Below are positions 1-7,788 of a DNA stretch of 10,582 nt, one piece after another. The notes beneath the pieces were generated by a model. That model saw only the letters and a list, made by a program, of their open reading frames with translations, made no database searches and was not told the DNA's origin. The position numbers and the translations under genes were made by a program. How positions within the stretch are numbered: position 1 is the stretch's first letter; every line of letters starts with the position of its first letter. The DNA is from Funneliformis mosseae (Eukaryota; Glomeromycota; Glomeromycetes; Glomerales; Glomeraceae): NCBI GenBank assembly GCA_910592005.1, contig CAJVPP010003860.1:1-10582 (forward strand), read 5' to 3'.

Positions 1-70
1 TTAACGAAGATTCTTATAACGAAGTCCTGATCGGCTGGATCGGCAACTTCGTTATATCGAGGTGTGACTG
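1..70 (-). mobile_element. Terminal inverted repeat of a pogo/Tc1-mariner-like DNA transposon or MITE (cut by window edge)
   Basis: Read on the minus strand from 70 downward, the segment begins CAGTCACACCTCGATATAAC and is followed by further CTTCGTTA motifs. Outside base 70 lies TATATA, which would supply the TA target dinucleotide used by this superfamily. A CAGT end followed by a CCTCGATATAACGAA-type motif is typical of pogo-like terminal repeats; that is family knowledge, not a database match. Inside are a perfect 11-base inverted repeat (15-25 and 46-56, TATAACGAAGT/ACTTCGTTATA) around a 20-base loop, and a third copy of TAACGAAG at 2-9. No transposase is visible, so autonomy cannot be judged. 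The rest of the element would lie left of the window. Confidence 0.6.
15..56. repeat. Perfect 11-bp inverted repeat inside the transposon end
   Basis: TATAACGAAGT at 15-25 pairs exactly with ACTTCGTTATA at 46-56. The 20-base loop between them carries a short direct repeat, GATCGGC at 29-35 and 38-44. It could form a hairpin or act as a symmetric binding site for the element's transposase. The role is inferred; only the symmetry is seen. Confidence 0.8.
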
Positions 71-1315
71 TATATATGTTAATTATTTTCTATTAAAATT
101 AATAATTTTTTAAATAAAAATTATAGAATATTATTTAAAATAATGAAACATAATCCTTTATTAATAATAGAATTCCATTATTAGATAAGGAAAAAAGCAA
201 AAAAATAAATTTTAAATTAGGATTTGTTATTTTGCAAAATTTCTATTACTATATTATCTAAATTTTTAATTAAAAAAATAGTTAAAAAATTATCATAAAA
301 TCAGAAAAATAACCCTATTCTTATTGATATTATGAATAAAATATTATCTATACTATTATAAAATATCACTATAATTACAAACCATAAAATATTAAGAAAA
401 ACTATAGTAAGTTCTTAAAAATTATATCAAAAAATAGTTAAATTCATATTTGATGATTTATATAATTCGTTCAGTCAAAATTGATCTTGATAATTTTTTA
501 TTTTATTTTATATTTTGAATTGATGAAATATATCTAAAATAGAATTTTGTGAATCTTGATATCTAACGTTACCAAATAAATAAAGAAAGAAAAAGGTTAA
601 TCTATTATAAAATTAATGATTTAATTAGAATTTTTATTTCAAAAATTAATCATTTTAATGTTAATTGATTTACATTTTTATGTAAATTTTTAAAAAAAAA
701 TCATTAATCAATATCAGTTAAAAGTAAATTTAAATTATCAATATTCTTTATCTAGCAAGTGAAATTGAATTATTTGATATTAAAAAATTTTTAGAACTTA
801 ATGAAATACTTTTAGATAAAATTAATTTCTATAAAATTGCATATTTTCAAAATAGAAATAATTACAAGTTTGATATACAATTATAAAAAATCTTATAGTA
901 ATAAGAAATGTAATATAAAAATTGAGAAATATTTGTAGTAATCGATATTATAGTAATTAATAATGTTAAAATAAGAAGTAAAGTAAGTTTCATATTTATT
1001 TTTAATTATATTATTATTATTTACTTATTTCTCGTTAAATTTATCATTATACAGGTTAGATAATAAATAATACAATAAATTCTTTGAAATTTTTTGTTAA
1101 TAAAATTTAAAAAAGTTTTATATGATAGTTTTATTTTAAATTTAATAATATACATAATAAACTAATAAAAATTAATATTTTCTTAAAAAAACAATTTAAT
1201 TTGATAATTTTTTATTTGTGTTAGCTGATAATTAATATTCATTAAATGAAAGTTAATGTGTCTCAATTTGTTGATTAATAATAATTATCATTTAAAATAT
1301 AATATATATTTATAT
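71..1315. other. A/T-rich intergenic DNA, no gene supported
   Basis: About 1.2 kb dominated by A/T homopolymers and short ORFs in all frames. The longest protein-like stretch is an open frame at 734-886 on the plus strand (50 codons without an ATG, including ELFDIKKFLELNEILLDKI). In DNA this poor in G and C, open frames of this size arise often by chance, and no splice context or family supports it. No tRNA, promoter or repeat was recognised. Confidence 0.7.
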
Positions 1316-1330
1316 TTTTTCTTTATTATT
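1316..1330. repeat. Left target-site duplication of the LINE
   Basis: The 15-mer TTTTTCTTTATTATT lies directly outside the poly-A tail of the LINE. An identical 15-mer lies at 4409-4423, directly outside its truncated 5' end. Being A/T-rich, a chance match is easier than usual. Its exact placement at both predicted junctions makes a duplication made by target-primed reverse transcription the best reading. Confidence 0.75.
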
Positions 1331-1331
1331 A

Positions 1332-1344
1332 TTTTTTTTTTTTT
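1332..1344 (-). other. Poly-A tail of the LINE (13 T on the plus strand)
   Basis: An uninterrupted run of 13 T on the plus strand, preceded by A at 1331, equals a poly-A tail at the 3' end of the minus-strand LINE. It sits between the left duplication and the first bases of the element body (AACGATGTGG on plus), where a LINE tail should be. Confidence 0.75.
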
Positions 1345-1674
1345 AACGATGTGGCATTGCTAGTAACTTTATTAAATTTATATATAAGAAAATACAAAGT
1401 AAATCGAAAATAAATTTATGCTAAATATTAGCTATTCTCTGTAGTTATATTACAAACCTATTTGAATTGACCTATCATCGTCTTTCCCCTCCATCAATTC
1501 CACTAAATGCATACTTAATGAAAATTAACATCAGCAAGGAAAGATAAAGAAGACGTCAGTGCCTATCTAAAAATCTGAGAACACGTAGCCAAATTTGTTC
1601 GCAAGGTGTATCCAAGTTTTCCAGTTAAAAGAGGGGCTTGATGTCTGTCTGTGAGATATGGGTGAACTGGCACT
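1345..1674 (-). other. 3' untranslated region of the LINE
   Basis: This is the stretch between the terminal TGA of the ancestral ORF (1675-1677) and the poly-A tail. The half next to the ORF (about 1470-1674) keeps the higher G/C content of the element, while the outer 120 bases are A/T-rich. No open frame, tRNA or second gene is seen. Sequences here would normally include what the reverse transcriptase recognises on its RNA, but no specific structure could be identified by eye. Confidence 0.65.
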
Positions 1675-2040
1675 TCATTTACGCTTATCTTGTTTAGTGA
1701 TACCTATTGAACGCTCTTTGACATTTATTAAGTTGCAACGACATTTCCAGACGTCATTGTATAGCTTTTGGTGAAAGAGGAGTAGTAAGCGTGAGATGAT
1801 AGAGAGGCATCGCTCTTTATTGCCAGCTATTTTGTGAACAATATCTATTAGGGAAGACGAAATTCTGAATTGAATGATATCAATGTAACCATTAGAAGTA
1901 TTTGAAGGCGATGCAAAGGTATTATTAAGTACATCCTCTAGTTCAGATTGGTGTGTTGTATATCTGACTCTGTATAAAGAGCTTAGCTGGTCGATAAGTT
2001 CATTTTTGATGGCTGAGATCGTGTCTATAATTTTTGAGGA
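1675..2040 (-). pseudogene. C-terminal tail of LINE ORF2
   Basis: An open stretch follows the CCHC knuckle for about 120 codons to the natural-looking terminal TGA at 1675-1677. It includes IISRLLLLFHQKLYNDVWKC and ends with the basic KERSIGITKQDKRK. A helical tail with a tryptophan-containing 'LYNDVWKCR' end is a common finish for RNase H-bearing LINE proteins. No catalytic motif is present. This is the longest undamaged part near the 3' end, and its stop is taken as the original one because the 3' untranslated region and poly-A tail follow. Confidence 0.7.
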
Positions 2041-2103
2041 GTACTGTAGACATGTCCAAATATGAAAAGCAGTTTCAGTAGTAACGTAACAACCCACACA
2101 AGG
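2041..2103 (-). pseudogene. CCHC zinc knuckle at the LINE C-terminus
   Basis: The translation CVGCYVTTETAFHIWTC gives Cys (2098-2100), Cys (2089-2091), His (2062-2064) and Cys (2050-2052), that is CxxC-x8-H-x3-C. A knuckle of this form behind the RT/RNase H block is common in LINE ORF2 proteins and is thought to bind nucleic acid. The TGA at 2104-2106 lies just upstream of it. Confidence 0.75.
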
Positions 2104-2439
2104 TCAGTGTTCATATAAGTCAGATCTTAATAGTGTAAGACGTAATAGTAAAAGAAGTTCGTCAATGAATTTTTTAATTATGAATGATTTGAGCTTACAT
2201 GAAGCAAAAGATGTAAAGAGAGAGAAGGTGTTCATCGAAAAAAGGTTTCAGATAGCAAACCAATTTATAGATTTATTGGCTGTGAGTACTCTGAGTTTGT
2301 CATTCCTGTTCAAGTCCAGAAAGTCGTCAAAAGCTTGTGCGACAAAGAGTTGCTTGAAAAAACCTCTAATAGAAACCTCAATAGGAATATTATTAAAGCA
2401 AAATGAGAGATCTAACGAGAGGACATTATTAAGTAGCAA

Positions 2440-2940
2440 AGATAAAGAAGGTGTATCACATCCATCTTTAGCTAATCTATCTGCTATTTCATTATAATAA
2501 TTTCCAGCGTGTGCTTTGATTTTGTGAAGTGAAACTTGAAGGTTGAGTTAATCAGTAATGTATCAGATAATGTTCCAAATCATATAATTGGAAACTTTTT
2601 CAAGCTTTCTCAGAGAAAGATGGTTGGAGAGCATGTATTTGTTAAAGCCATAAATTGTTGTCTGGCTATGTAGATAGACGTCCACTACTGTGTTGTTTGG
2701 GAATACTATGAGGGCAGTAAGGAGAGCATACATTTCAGCGTGCGTAGAAGAGGGCCAATTTGTAAGTGAGGCTTTGAAGATAAATGGACTATTGTTTGGG
2801 TGTAAGCAAATCCAACTGAATCCCATTTTACAGCTGTCCGTCCTGGATCTTATTAAGGAGCCATCGGTGTAAAATATTAAAGCTGTAGCACTAATGAATG
2901 TGAATTGTAATTGTTTAAGCTTGGGTGAATGCATCAATAG
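2440..2940 (-). pseudogene. RNase H domain of the LINE, catalytically disabled
   Basis: RNase H removes the RNA strand of RNA:DNA hybrids made during retrotransposition. Its hallmarks appear in order on the minus strand: FYTDGSL with the first catalytic Asp at 2863-2865, THAEMYAL with the Glu at 2734-2736, YLHSQTTIYGF at the third site, and IKAHAGNYYNEIADRLAKDG with the His at 2509-2511 and the last Asp at 2479-2481. The third catalytic residue, normally Asp in a T/S-D-S-Q motif, is His here (codon 2668-2670). Two stops (2563-2565 and 2548-2550) separate the third motif from the last, although the frame is kept. The domain identity is secure; it would not be active as written. Confidence 0.9.
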
Positions 2941-2943
2941 TTA

Positions 2944-3303
2944 AATAAAAAGATCGATAATGTTTGCAGAGAGCAGAGTTATTAGTGGGAGGTCATCGTA
3001 TGAATTGTGAAAGATCATATTGGTGATACAAGAGATCTCTCTAAATGATTATTTAGGTTGATTCTTGACTGTATGTGATTGCTTAGGAATGATCTGAACT
3101 AAGTAGGCCAGGGCATTAGGGATATTAATGATACAATGCCCAGATAAAACGGTCTGTCTGCTGAGAGGACAACCAGAGTATTTAACAAGTTGACAAGCAT
3201 TATTATGGTTGATGTTGTAGGTGAAATAGTAACAGATGAGATGGCTACTGTTTGAAACATCAGCTATAATTTTTCTGAAGATTGGACCATTGAGCGTTGT
3301 GTT
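2944..3303 (-). pseudogene. Cysteine-bearing linker of LINE ORF2 ahead of RNase H
   Basis: The frame continues beyond the stop at 3304 through FRKIIADVSNSSHLICYYF, ACQLVKYSGCPLSRQ and SGHCIINIPNALAYLVQIIP to the stop at 3049-3051, then through a short piece to the TAA at 2941-2943. Cysteines at 3232-3234, 3193-3195, 3169-3171 and 3133-3135, with a histidine beside the last, suggest a metal-binding or structural patch. They do not fit a standard zinc-finger spacing. Function is unknown. The region is kept in the annotation because the frame and composition match the neighbouring domains. Confidence 0.6.
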
Positions 3304-3819
3304 TCAGGTTGATACTATTTCTTTCGTTTGGCTATTCAGGGTGGGCGCTTGAAAAATGGTTTTGTAACATAGTAAGGGGAAAGCTAGTCTGAATGCTAGT
3401 TTGAGCAATCTATGTACGTGATTTTCTAAAACAATGTTGTCTAATTTATAGAAAAAATCAGATAAACCAAATCTTTTTGACTGGTGATCGAAATCTTTGA
3501 GAAAGAAATCAGAAGTAGTAATTAAATGATGACCTGATGAAGAGATTAGTTGATCTAGAAAATATAAGTTATAGTTAGTGAGAATCTTATTATATCGTTT
3601 CAGTAGACTACTAGAAAATATATTAGTGATGGGTTGGATGCCTCTGGTAATTTTATTCATAAGAAGAGGGAAAATATTAAGAGAAAGTTTTGAGAATGAA
3701 GAATTAATAAGGGAAATGGAGGTACTGATTAGATTTTTATGTGAACGTTTGTTAAAAGAATGTGACCAATAATTTAAAGGGGATGTAACAAGAACATTGC
3801 TTGACTGTAAATGGTAAAG
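3304..3819 (-). pseudogene. LINE ORF2 linker region between RT and RNase H
   Basis: This is the same frame as the reverse-transcriptase fragment and the RNase H, open from just after the TGA at 3820 to the TGA at 3304. Readable parts include NYWSHSFNKRSHKNLIS and, after the internal ATG at 3658-3660, KITRGIQPITNIFSSSLLKR and LDNIVLENHVHRLLKLAF. No enzyme motif is present. In complete LINEs this position is occupied by a poorly conserved, mostly helical linker. The assignment rests on frame continuity and position rather than on a domain signature. Confidence 0.7.
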
Positions 3820-3822
3820 TCA

Positions 3823-4407
3823 AATTAAAGAAATGTTCTTATAAAGGGATGAGTTGTTAAATTGGTAAATAAGAACGGTTAAAAGGGATTTGATTTGCAG
3901 TGACCAAAGGTCGCTTAAGTTATAAAATTGTTTGGAGTTCAAAAGAGTGTTGGGAAGGGTAAGAGTGAATTTATTTTTATGTTTAAAAAGTGAACATATG
4001 GGAGCGAAAATTTTATTATATTCATTTTTTGAAAGGGGTGTTAACTGCATACAATACTCTAGCAGGAAAAACAAAACCATATTAATAATATACGATATTT
4101 GTTTGTTTGTTAATAGTTTATATTTCATAGAGGTGACAAAACAGTTCACATCGAACGCGAGCTGCTTTTTGACGAACGATTGAGCTCTTTGACTATTAAT
4201 CCACACACCTAGGAACCGTACTGATCCTATTTTAGGAGTAATATCAACGGTGGTTGAGCCAAATTTGATAGGAACAGGAAGGACATTGATAGGGCAGGTC
4301 ATCAACAGTTTTGATTTGTCTTTGTTGAGTGCAGATCTGGTGAGACTATAGAATTCATCTGCTATGTGTAAAATTACTTCTAAATCTTGTTTGAAACTAG
4401 CCACCCA
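3823..4407 (-). pseudogene. Reverse transcriptase C-terminal fragment (post-YxDD palm and thumb)
   Basis: The element-derived translation starts WVASFKQDLEVILHIADEFY and continues with NKDKSKLL and FLGVWIN. In LINE reverse transcriptases the pattern 'W-x-A/S-S-K-x-x-L-E ... EFY ... N-x-x-K-S-K-L' lies directly behind the catalytic YxDD aspartates, and the FLGxW motif marks the next block. The truncation at 4408 therefore falls a few residues after the active site and removes it. An ATG at 4426-4428 lies in frame, but its first codons (MKIIKKN) come from the flanking duplication and host DNA, so it is a chance start. A downstream segment rich in Asn, Leu and Phe (KQFYNLSDLWSLQIKSLL) fits the helical thumb. 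The first nonsense codon ends it at 3820-3822. Confidence 0.85.
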
Positions 4408-4408
4408 G

Positions 4409-4423
4409 TTTTTCTTTATTATT
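4409..4423. repeat. Right target-site duplication of the LINE
   Basis: This copy of TTTTTCTTTATTATT is identical to 1316-1330. It begins directly after CCACCCAG, the last bases of the element on the plus strand. It fixes the 5' junction of the truncated LINE at 4408/4409. Confidence 0.75.
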
Positions 4424-5140
4424 TTCATTAATTTTTTAATAATAAAAATTACATAAGTATTCTATAATTTCATTTGGTTAGTTTTTTTTATTTGAACTTT
4501 TGTGTAATTTTTACATATATTTATAGGTTTTTTTTTCTTCTTTAATTTCAAATTTTTTTTTTTAACTTTAATAATTTATTTTTCTGTATTTTGTGATTTG
4601 TTTATGATAAGTTTATATTACTTATTATTTGATTTAACTTTATTCTATATTATAAGATTTCAGCTAATTATATATCTATTATGATTCTCCATTCAATTAG
4701 TTATTTTCTAATCTTTTAATATTATAATTTATAATGTTTTCTTTTTGTTATTAAGATCATGTGATATATTGTTTTGAGATTTCTTGATTTTAGTATAAGT
4801 AAAAAGAGAATGAGTCAGATCTTAAGCTATAGATAACTACTATTCTAATTTAATATATTTTTGTAAAATATTTATTAAAATACAATAAATCAATTTGAAT
4901 TTATTTACTTTTGAAATTTAATCTAAAATTAATATAATAAAAATAAAATATTAATACAAATATAAAAAAATAATCATATAAATATTTACTGAATAATAAA
5001 AATTAAGTAATTCAATACTGATCAACTTCACTTCGTCTCTAAAAAGCCTGTATTCTTTGACAAAATTTGAATATTAATTCAGAAAAAAAAAATTTAAATC
5101 AGAATTTGAAAAATATAATAGAGCGGAATATAAAAATTAA
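4424..5140. other. A/T-rich DNA between LINE and gene; probable upstream region
   Basis: Runs of T and A dominate, with no supported gene. A less A/T-rich patch at about 5018-5070 (pyrimidine-rich CTTCACTTCGTCTCT) lies roughly 150-200 bases before the chosen start of the downstream gene. It could belong to the transcript leader or an upstream exon, but no in-frame ATG, clean splice pair or TATA-like element could be tied to it. Confidence 0.55.
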
Positions 5141-5221
5141 AAAAATGAATTACCAAAACTGATATTATTTATTGATAATCTTTATCTCAAAATTTTTGAG
5201 ACATTGTCCGGTGACATTAAA
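5141..5221 (+). other. Open in-frame extension upstream of the chosen start, no ATG
   Basis: The frame of exon 1 stays open from the TAA at 5138-5140 and reads ELPKLILFIDNLYLKIFETL before reaching the ATG at 5222. It looks protein-like but contains no ATG. An ATG at 5145 is in another frame and stops after five codons. The part from 5201 could instead be the start of an exon, since GAG at 5198-5200 could act as a splice acceptor. It is recorded because the true N-terminus of the gene may lie upstream. Confidence 0.4.
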
Positions 5222-7788
5222 ATGGAACCTGAAACTTTTGTTAATTTACTTCTTGACCATGTCGAGTCAAAAGCTGTAATTTCCACAGAATATAACTATT
5301 TACATTCTCATACTTGGGAAGTCGCGCCTGAAATTGCCGCTAGGCTTCCGAGGTTTGCATTTATTAAATATTTTTTATACTCTATTACTGTAATTTTTAA
5401 TGATTATTTAAAATAAAATAGTACATATAAATCATATCAAAACATCCTTTTGACTTATATTTGTTCAAATAATATTGTACCTGATGGTGATTTAACGGTA
5501 ATGTACAAATTTTAATACACGTGAGATATGTTAAAGTATATTAACATTTATTTCGTTTTACGATTTTCTTCTTTAGTTCAATGGAAATTTTCTGGCTCAT
5601 GTTTTAGCAAAAAGATTACGTGAATCGGCGAATCCCAAATCATATACATCAATATTGAAGTTTTTCAATACATTCAAGCTACCGAATAACTTTTGTCAGT
5701 ATAAATAATATAATCTGTTAAATTTCGCACGAATTATAATAAATAAAATCTGAAGTTTAAACATCATGAAAAGTTCCATTCAGACCAAGCCTTGAGCTGT
5801 TAATTAAACAAGTTTTTGATGATAGTGAGATACCGGGACAAACTATTCAGTGGTTACTATCATTTATAAGAGATCAGGCTGGATGGCTATATTCAATTAA
5901 TCTCGAAGATGTCGACGCGGATGCTGCAGAATTCCAAAGAATTAAAATTTTTCGTGCTTTTCTTTCTGAAAAGTTTTGCAAGGTAAAAAAAAAAAATTTA
6001 TTTTAATTCTTGATAAAATATTCTAATTAGATGTTAATTATATTTTAAAGATATCGAAAACTTTGTTATATGAAGATATTGAGCTCTTACGAATGGTACA
6101 AGGAATTTCAAAGGTTAATGATATTAAAGTAAACCCAGATTATACTAATGAAGAAATAATTATTTCTCAGAGGTATGCATGATGATATAGTATAAAAAAC
6201 CTTTGTAGTTTGATTTCATATAATATCATAATAATTTCTTCAATACCATCAGATTACATGCGTGTCAAGATATTTTAGATATTGTTACGCTTCATCCAAG
6301 TGAACATCGAATATATCAATCGGATCTTTGTAAGGTGCGCAATTAATTCATAGCTGTAAAGGATTTGGCTTTTACTTCAATCATTCATTGTGAATTTTAT
6401 GTTATATAGATTATTTCGCGTCAAGATTTCACAAAATTACGCCCGCTTCATATTATGTATGATGCTTCAACCTATTATTTTAATATATATAAGTTATTGT
6501 TTAACTTTTTTTTTATTTATAATTTAAATCAGGTTTAAAATTTATAAAGCTGAATTTCCCAGCCAAATCGATCTTTTGTTAAATCAATTAAGATTTGGAC
6601 AATTGATAACATTCCAGGAAATTGAGTCGGTATGATAATTACAATAGTGATATGCTTTAATGCTTTAATTCGTTGTAACAATTAATCCATCTATTAACTC
6701 TTTTAATTAATACAAAAGTTGAAGATGAAACCTTTTCTGACAACTTTAATGTATAATAATATCGTGAACGAATATTTGGATCGTCTTGAACTTTTAGAGT
6801 TAGAGCTTGCACAGTTTCTCAAAAATAATCAGGTTTAATTTTATTAAAATATACATATTCTTTTATTCCTTGACAGAGAAATTAAAAGTAATCGTCTAAT
6901 CGAATTCTAGGATATTTTAGATTATGAATATTCTGATATTTTCAATATATTAACGGATCGTAAAACCGAGTTGAATCCAATTTATGAAAACTTTTTAACT
7001 TTTAGAAGAGATGAAATCATTCTTTTACTATTGGATATTGCCGAATTCGCCATAAATGTCCCGTTCAAGTAAGTAAATTTATGACGATGTTCTAAATTTA
7101 CTTATTGTTTACAACTATTATTTGTGATAACCTTAGGTTTATGACGAGAGTGATTCTTACTCTGGCATTACTGCACAGATTATGCAAAGAAAAATATCAA
7201 AATTTCGTAAATGATTCTAATTCATCGAGCAAGGTAACATGGAATTTTATTGTTAATTTTTTTTACCCCCTTTTAATAACAAATTTTATTTAGGATGATG
7301 ATTTTAAAGAAATTAACCGAATAATACTTGATATTTGGTTGTCATCATTTTCTCGACTTCGAATTTCAAGATTTTCTTTCTCTCTCCAAACCAATTCATC
7401 CGAAGTACTAAAAAATTTACAAACTCTTACAACGCTGTTTATTTTTACTTTTTACGCGTCATCGCACTTTTGTTGGTTTCAGTATTGTTTTACTACAGCA
7501 TCTCCTGATACAGAAGATAAGATGACAATTGTGCCTAGACCAATTTTGACTTTATTCATAGAGAATCTTAGTAAAATATTTAAAGTTGTATTAGATAATG
7601 ACCTTGGAGAAGAAAGAAAAGGCATTGAAGCTTTGATTCATATAATATTTGATAAATTAGGATTTGAAATACCTTTAGAAGCAATTCTTATAGAACCAAA
7701 ATATTTGTTAGAGGTAGTTGAGAAAGATGAATATTGTGATATATTGAAAATACGTCTTCACAATGCTATTCAAGAAAAGTCAAAGTAG
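5222..7788 (+). CDS. Twelve-exon gene for an unrecognised 579-residue helical protein
   Basis: Exons: 5222-5352, 5422-5497, 5577-5698, 5784-5982, 6051-6172, 6253-6334, 6410-6456, 6533-6629, 6719-6832, 6911-7068, 7137-7233, 7294-7788. The eleven introns are 60-89 nt, all GT...AG, and every junction keeps phase. The joined length is 1740 nt, ending in TAG. The start ATG at 5222 has A at -3 and G at +4, but translation could begin upstream. The protein is rich in Leu, Ile, Phe and charged residues, reads as consecutive amphipathic helices (for example WLLSFIRDQAGWLYSINLED near residue 140), and has a Ser/Asn/Asp linker near 408-418 and a hydrophobic stretch near 463-484. There is no signal peptide, zinc motif or nucleotide-binding motif. 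A helical-repeat scaffold or a subunit of a large complex is a guess. The family was not recognised. Confidence 0.85.

Larger units (their letters stand above)
1675..4407 (-). pseudogene. Decayed LINE ORF2: RT C-terminus, RNase H, CCHC knuckle
   Basis: One minus-strand frame can be read from the truncation point at 4407 to a final TGA at 1675-1677, about 910 codons, with no net frameshift. Eight stop codons break it: TGA at 3820-3822, TAA... specifically TGA 3304-3306, TAA 3049-3051, TAA 2941-2943, TGA 2563-2565, TAA 2548-2550, TGA 2248-2250 and TGA 2104-2106 follow the first. Family features continue across the stops, so these are disabling changes in an old coding frame rather than separate genes. 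The encoded polyprotein would have copied LINE RNA into DNA at a nick in the genome and removed the RNA strand. Without the palm active site and with eight stops it can do neither. Short ORFs on the opposite strand are shadows. Confidence 0.88.
1345..4408 (-). mobile_element. 5'-truncated non-LTR retrotransposon (LINE with RNase H), inactive
   Basis: This minus-strand element of about 3.06 kb is bounded by a poly-A tail (1332-1344) and 15-base duplications (1316-1330, 4409-4423). Its order, 5' to 3', is the last part of a reverse transcriptase, a thumb/linker region, a cysteine-bearing linker, an RNase H domain, a CxxC-x8-HxxxC knuckle, and a 3' untranslated region. A complete element would also have an endonuclease, the reverse-transcriptase fingers and palm with the catalytic YxDD box, and often an ORF1; all of these are absent. 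Loss of the 5' part is the usual result of incomplete reverse transcription during insertion. RNase H followed by a CCHC knuckle fits the RNase H-bearing LINE groups (Tad/I-like), but the clade cannot be fixed without alignment. It is visibly richer in G/C than its flanks. Stops and a changed catalytic residue show it is dead. Confidence 0.9.

Noticed and set aside
15..56. A functional loxP site
   Set aside because: The arms only resemble lox arms, the spacer is 20 rather than 8 bases, and no Cre-like recombinase is present. The transposon-end reading explains the sequence better.
734..886. 50-codon open frame on the plus strand
   Set aside because: It has no ATG and no supporting splice context. 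By rough estimate, several such frames are expected by chance in 10 kb of DNA this A/T-rich.
2165..2497. Plus-strand ORF of 110 codons
   Set aside because: It is antisense to the LINE frame (end of RNase H and following region), whose motifs are on the minus strand. The same applies to plus-strand ORFs at 2690-2872, 3578-3772 and 3932-4183.
5204..5416. Single ORF starting at 5204
   Set aside because: It begins with TTG rather than ATG and runs past the splice donor at 5353 into intron 1. Only the part to 5352 is treated as exon.
7105..7293. ORF of 62 codons
   Set aside because: It contains exon 11 (7137-7233), but its two ends are intron sequence. The spliced model explains it.
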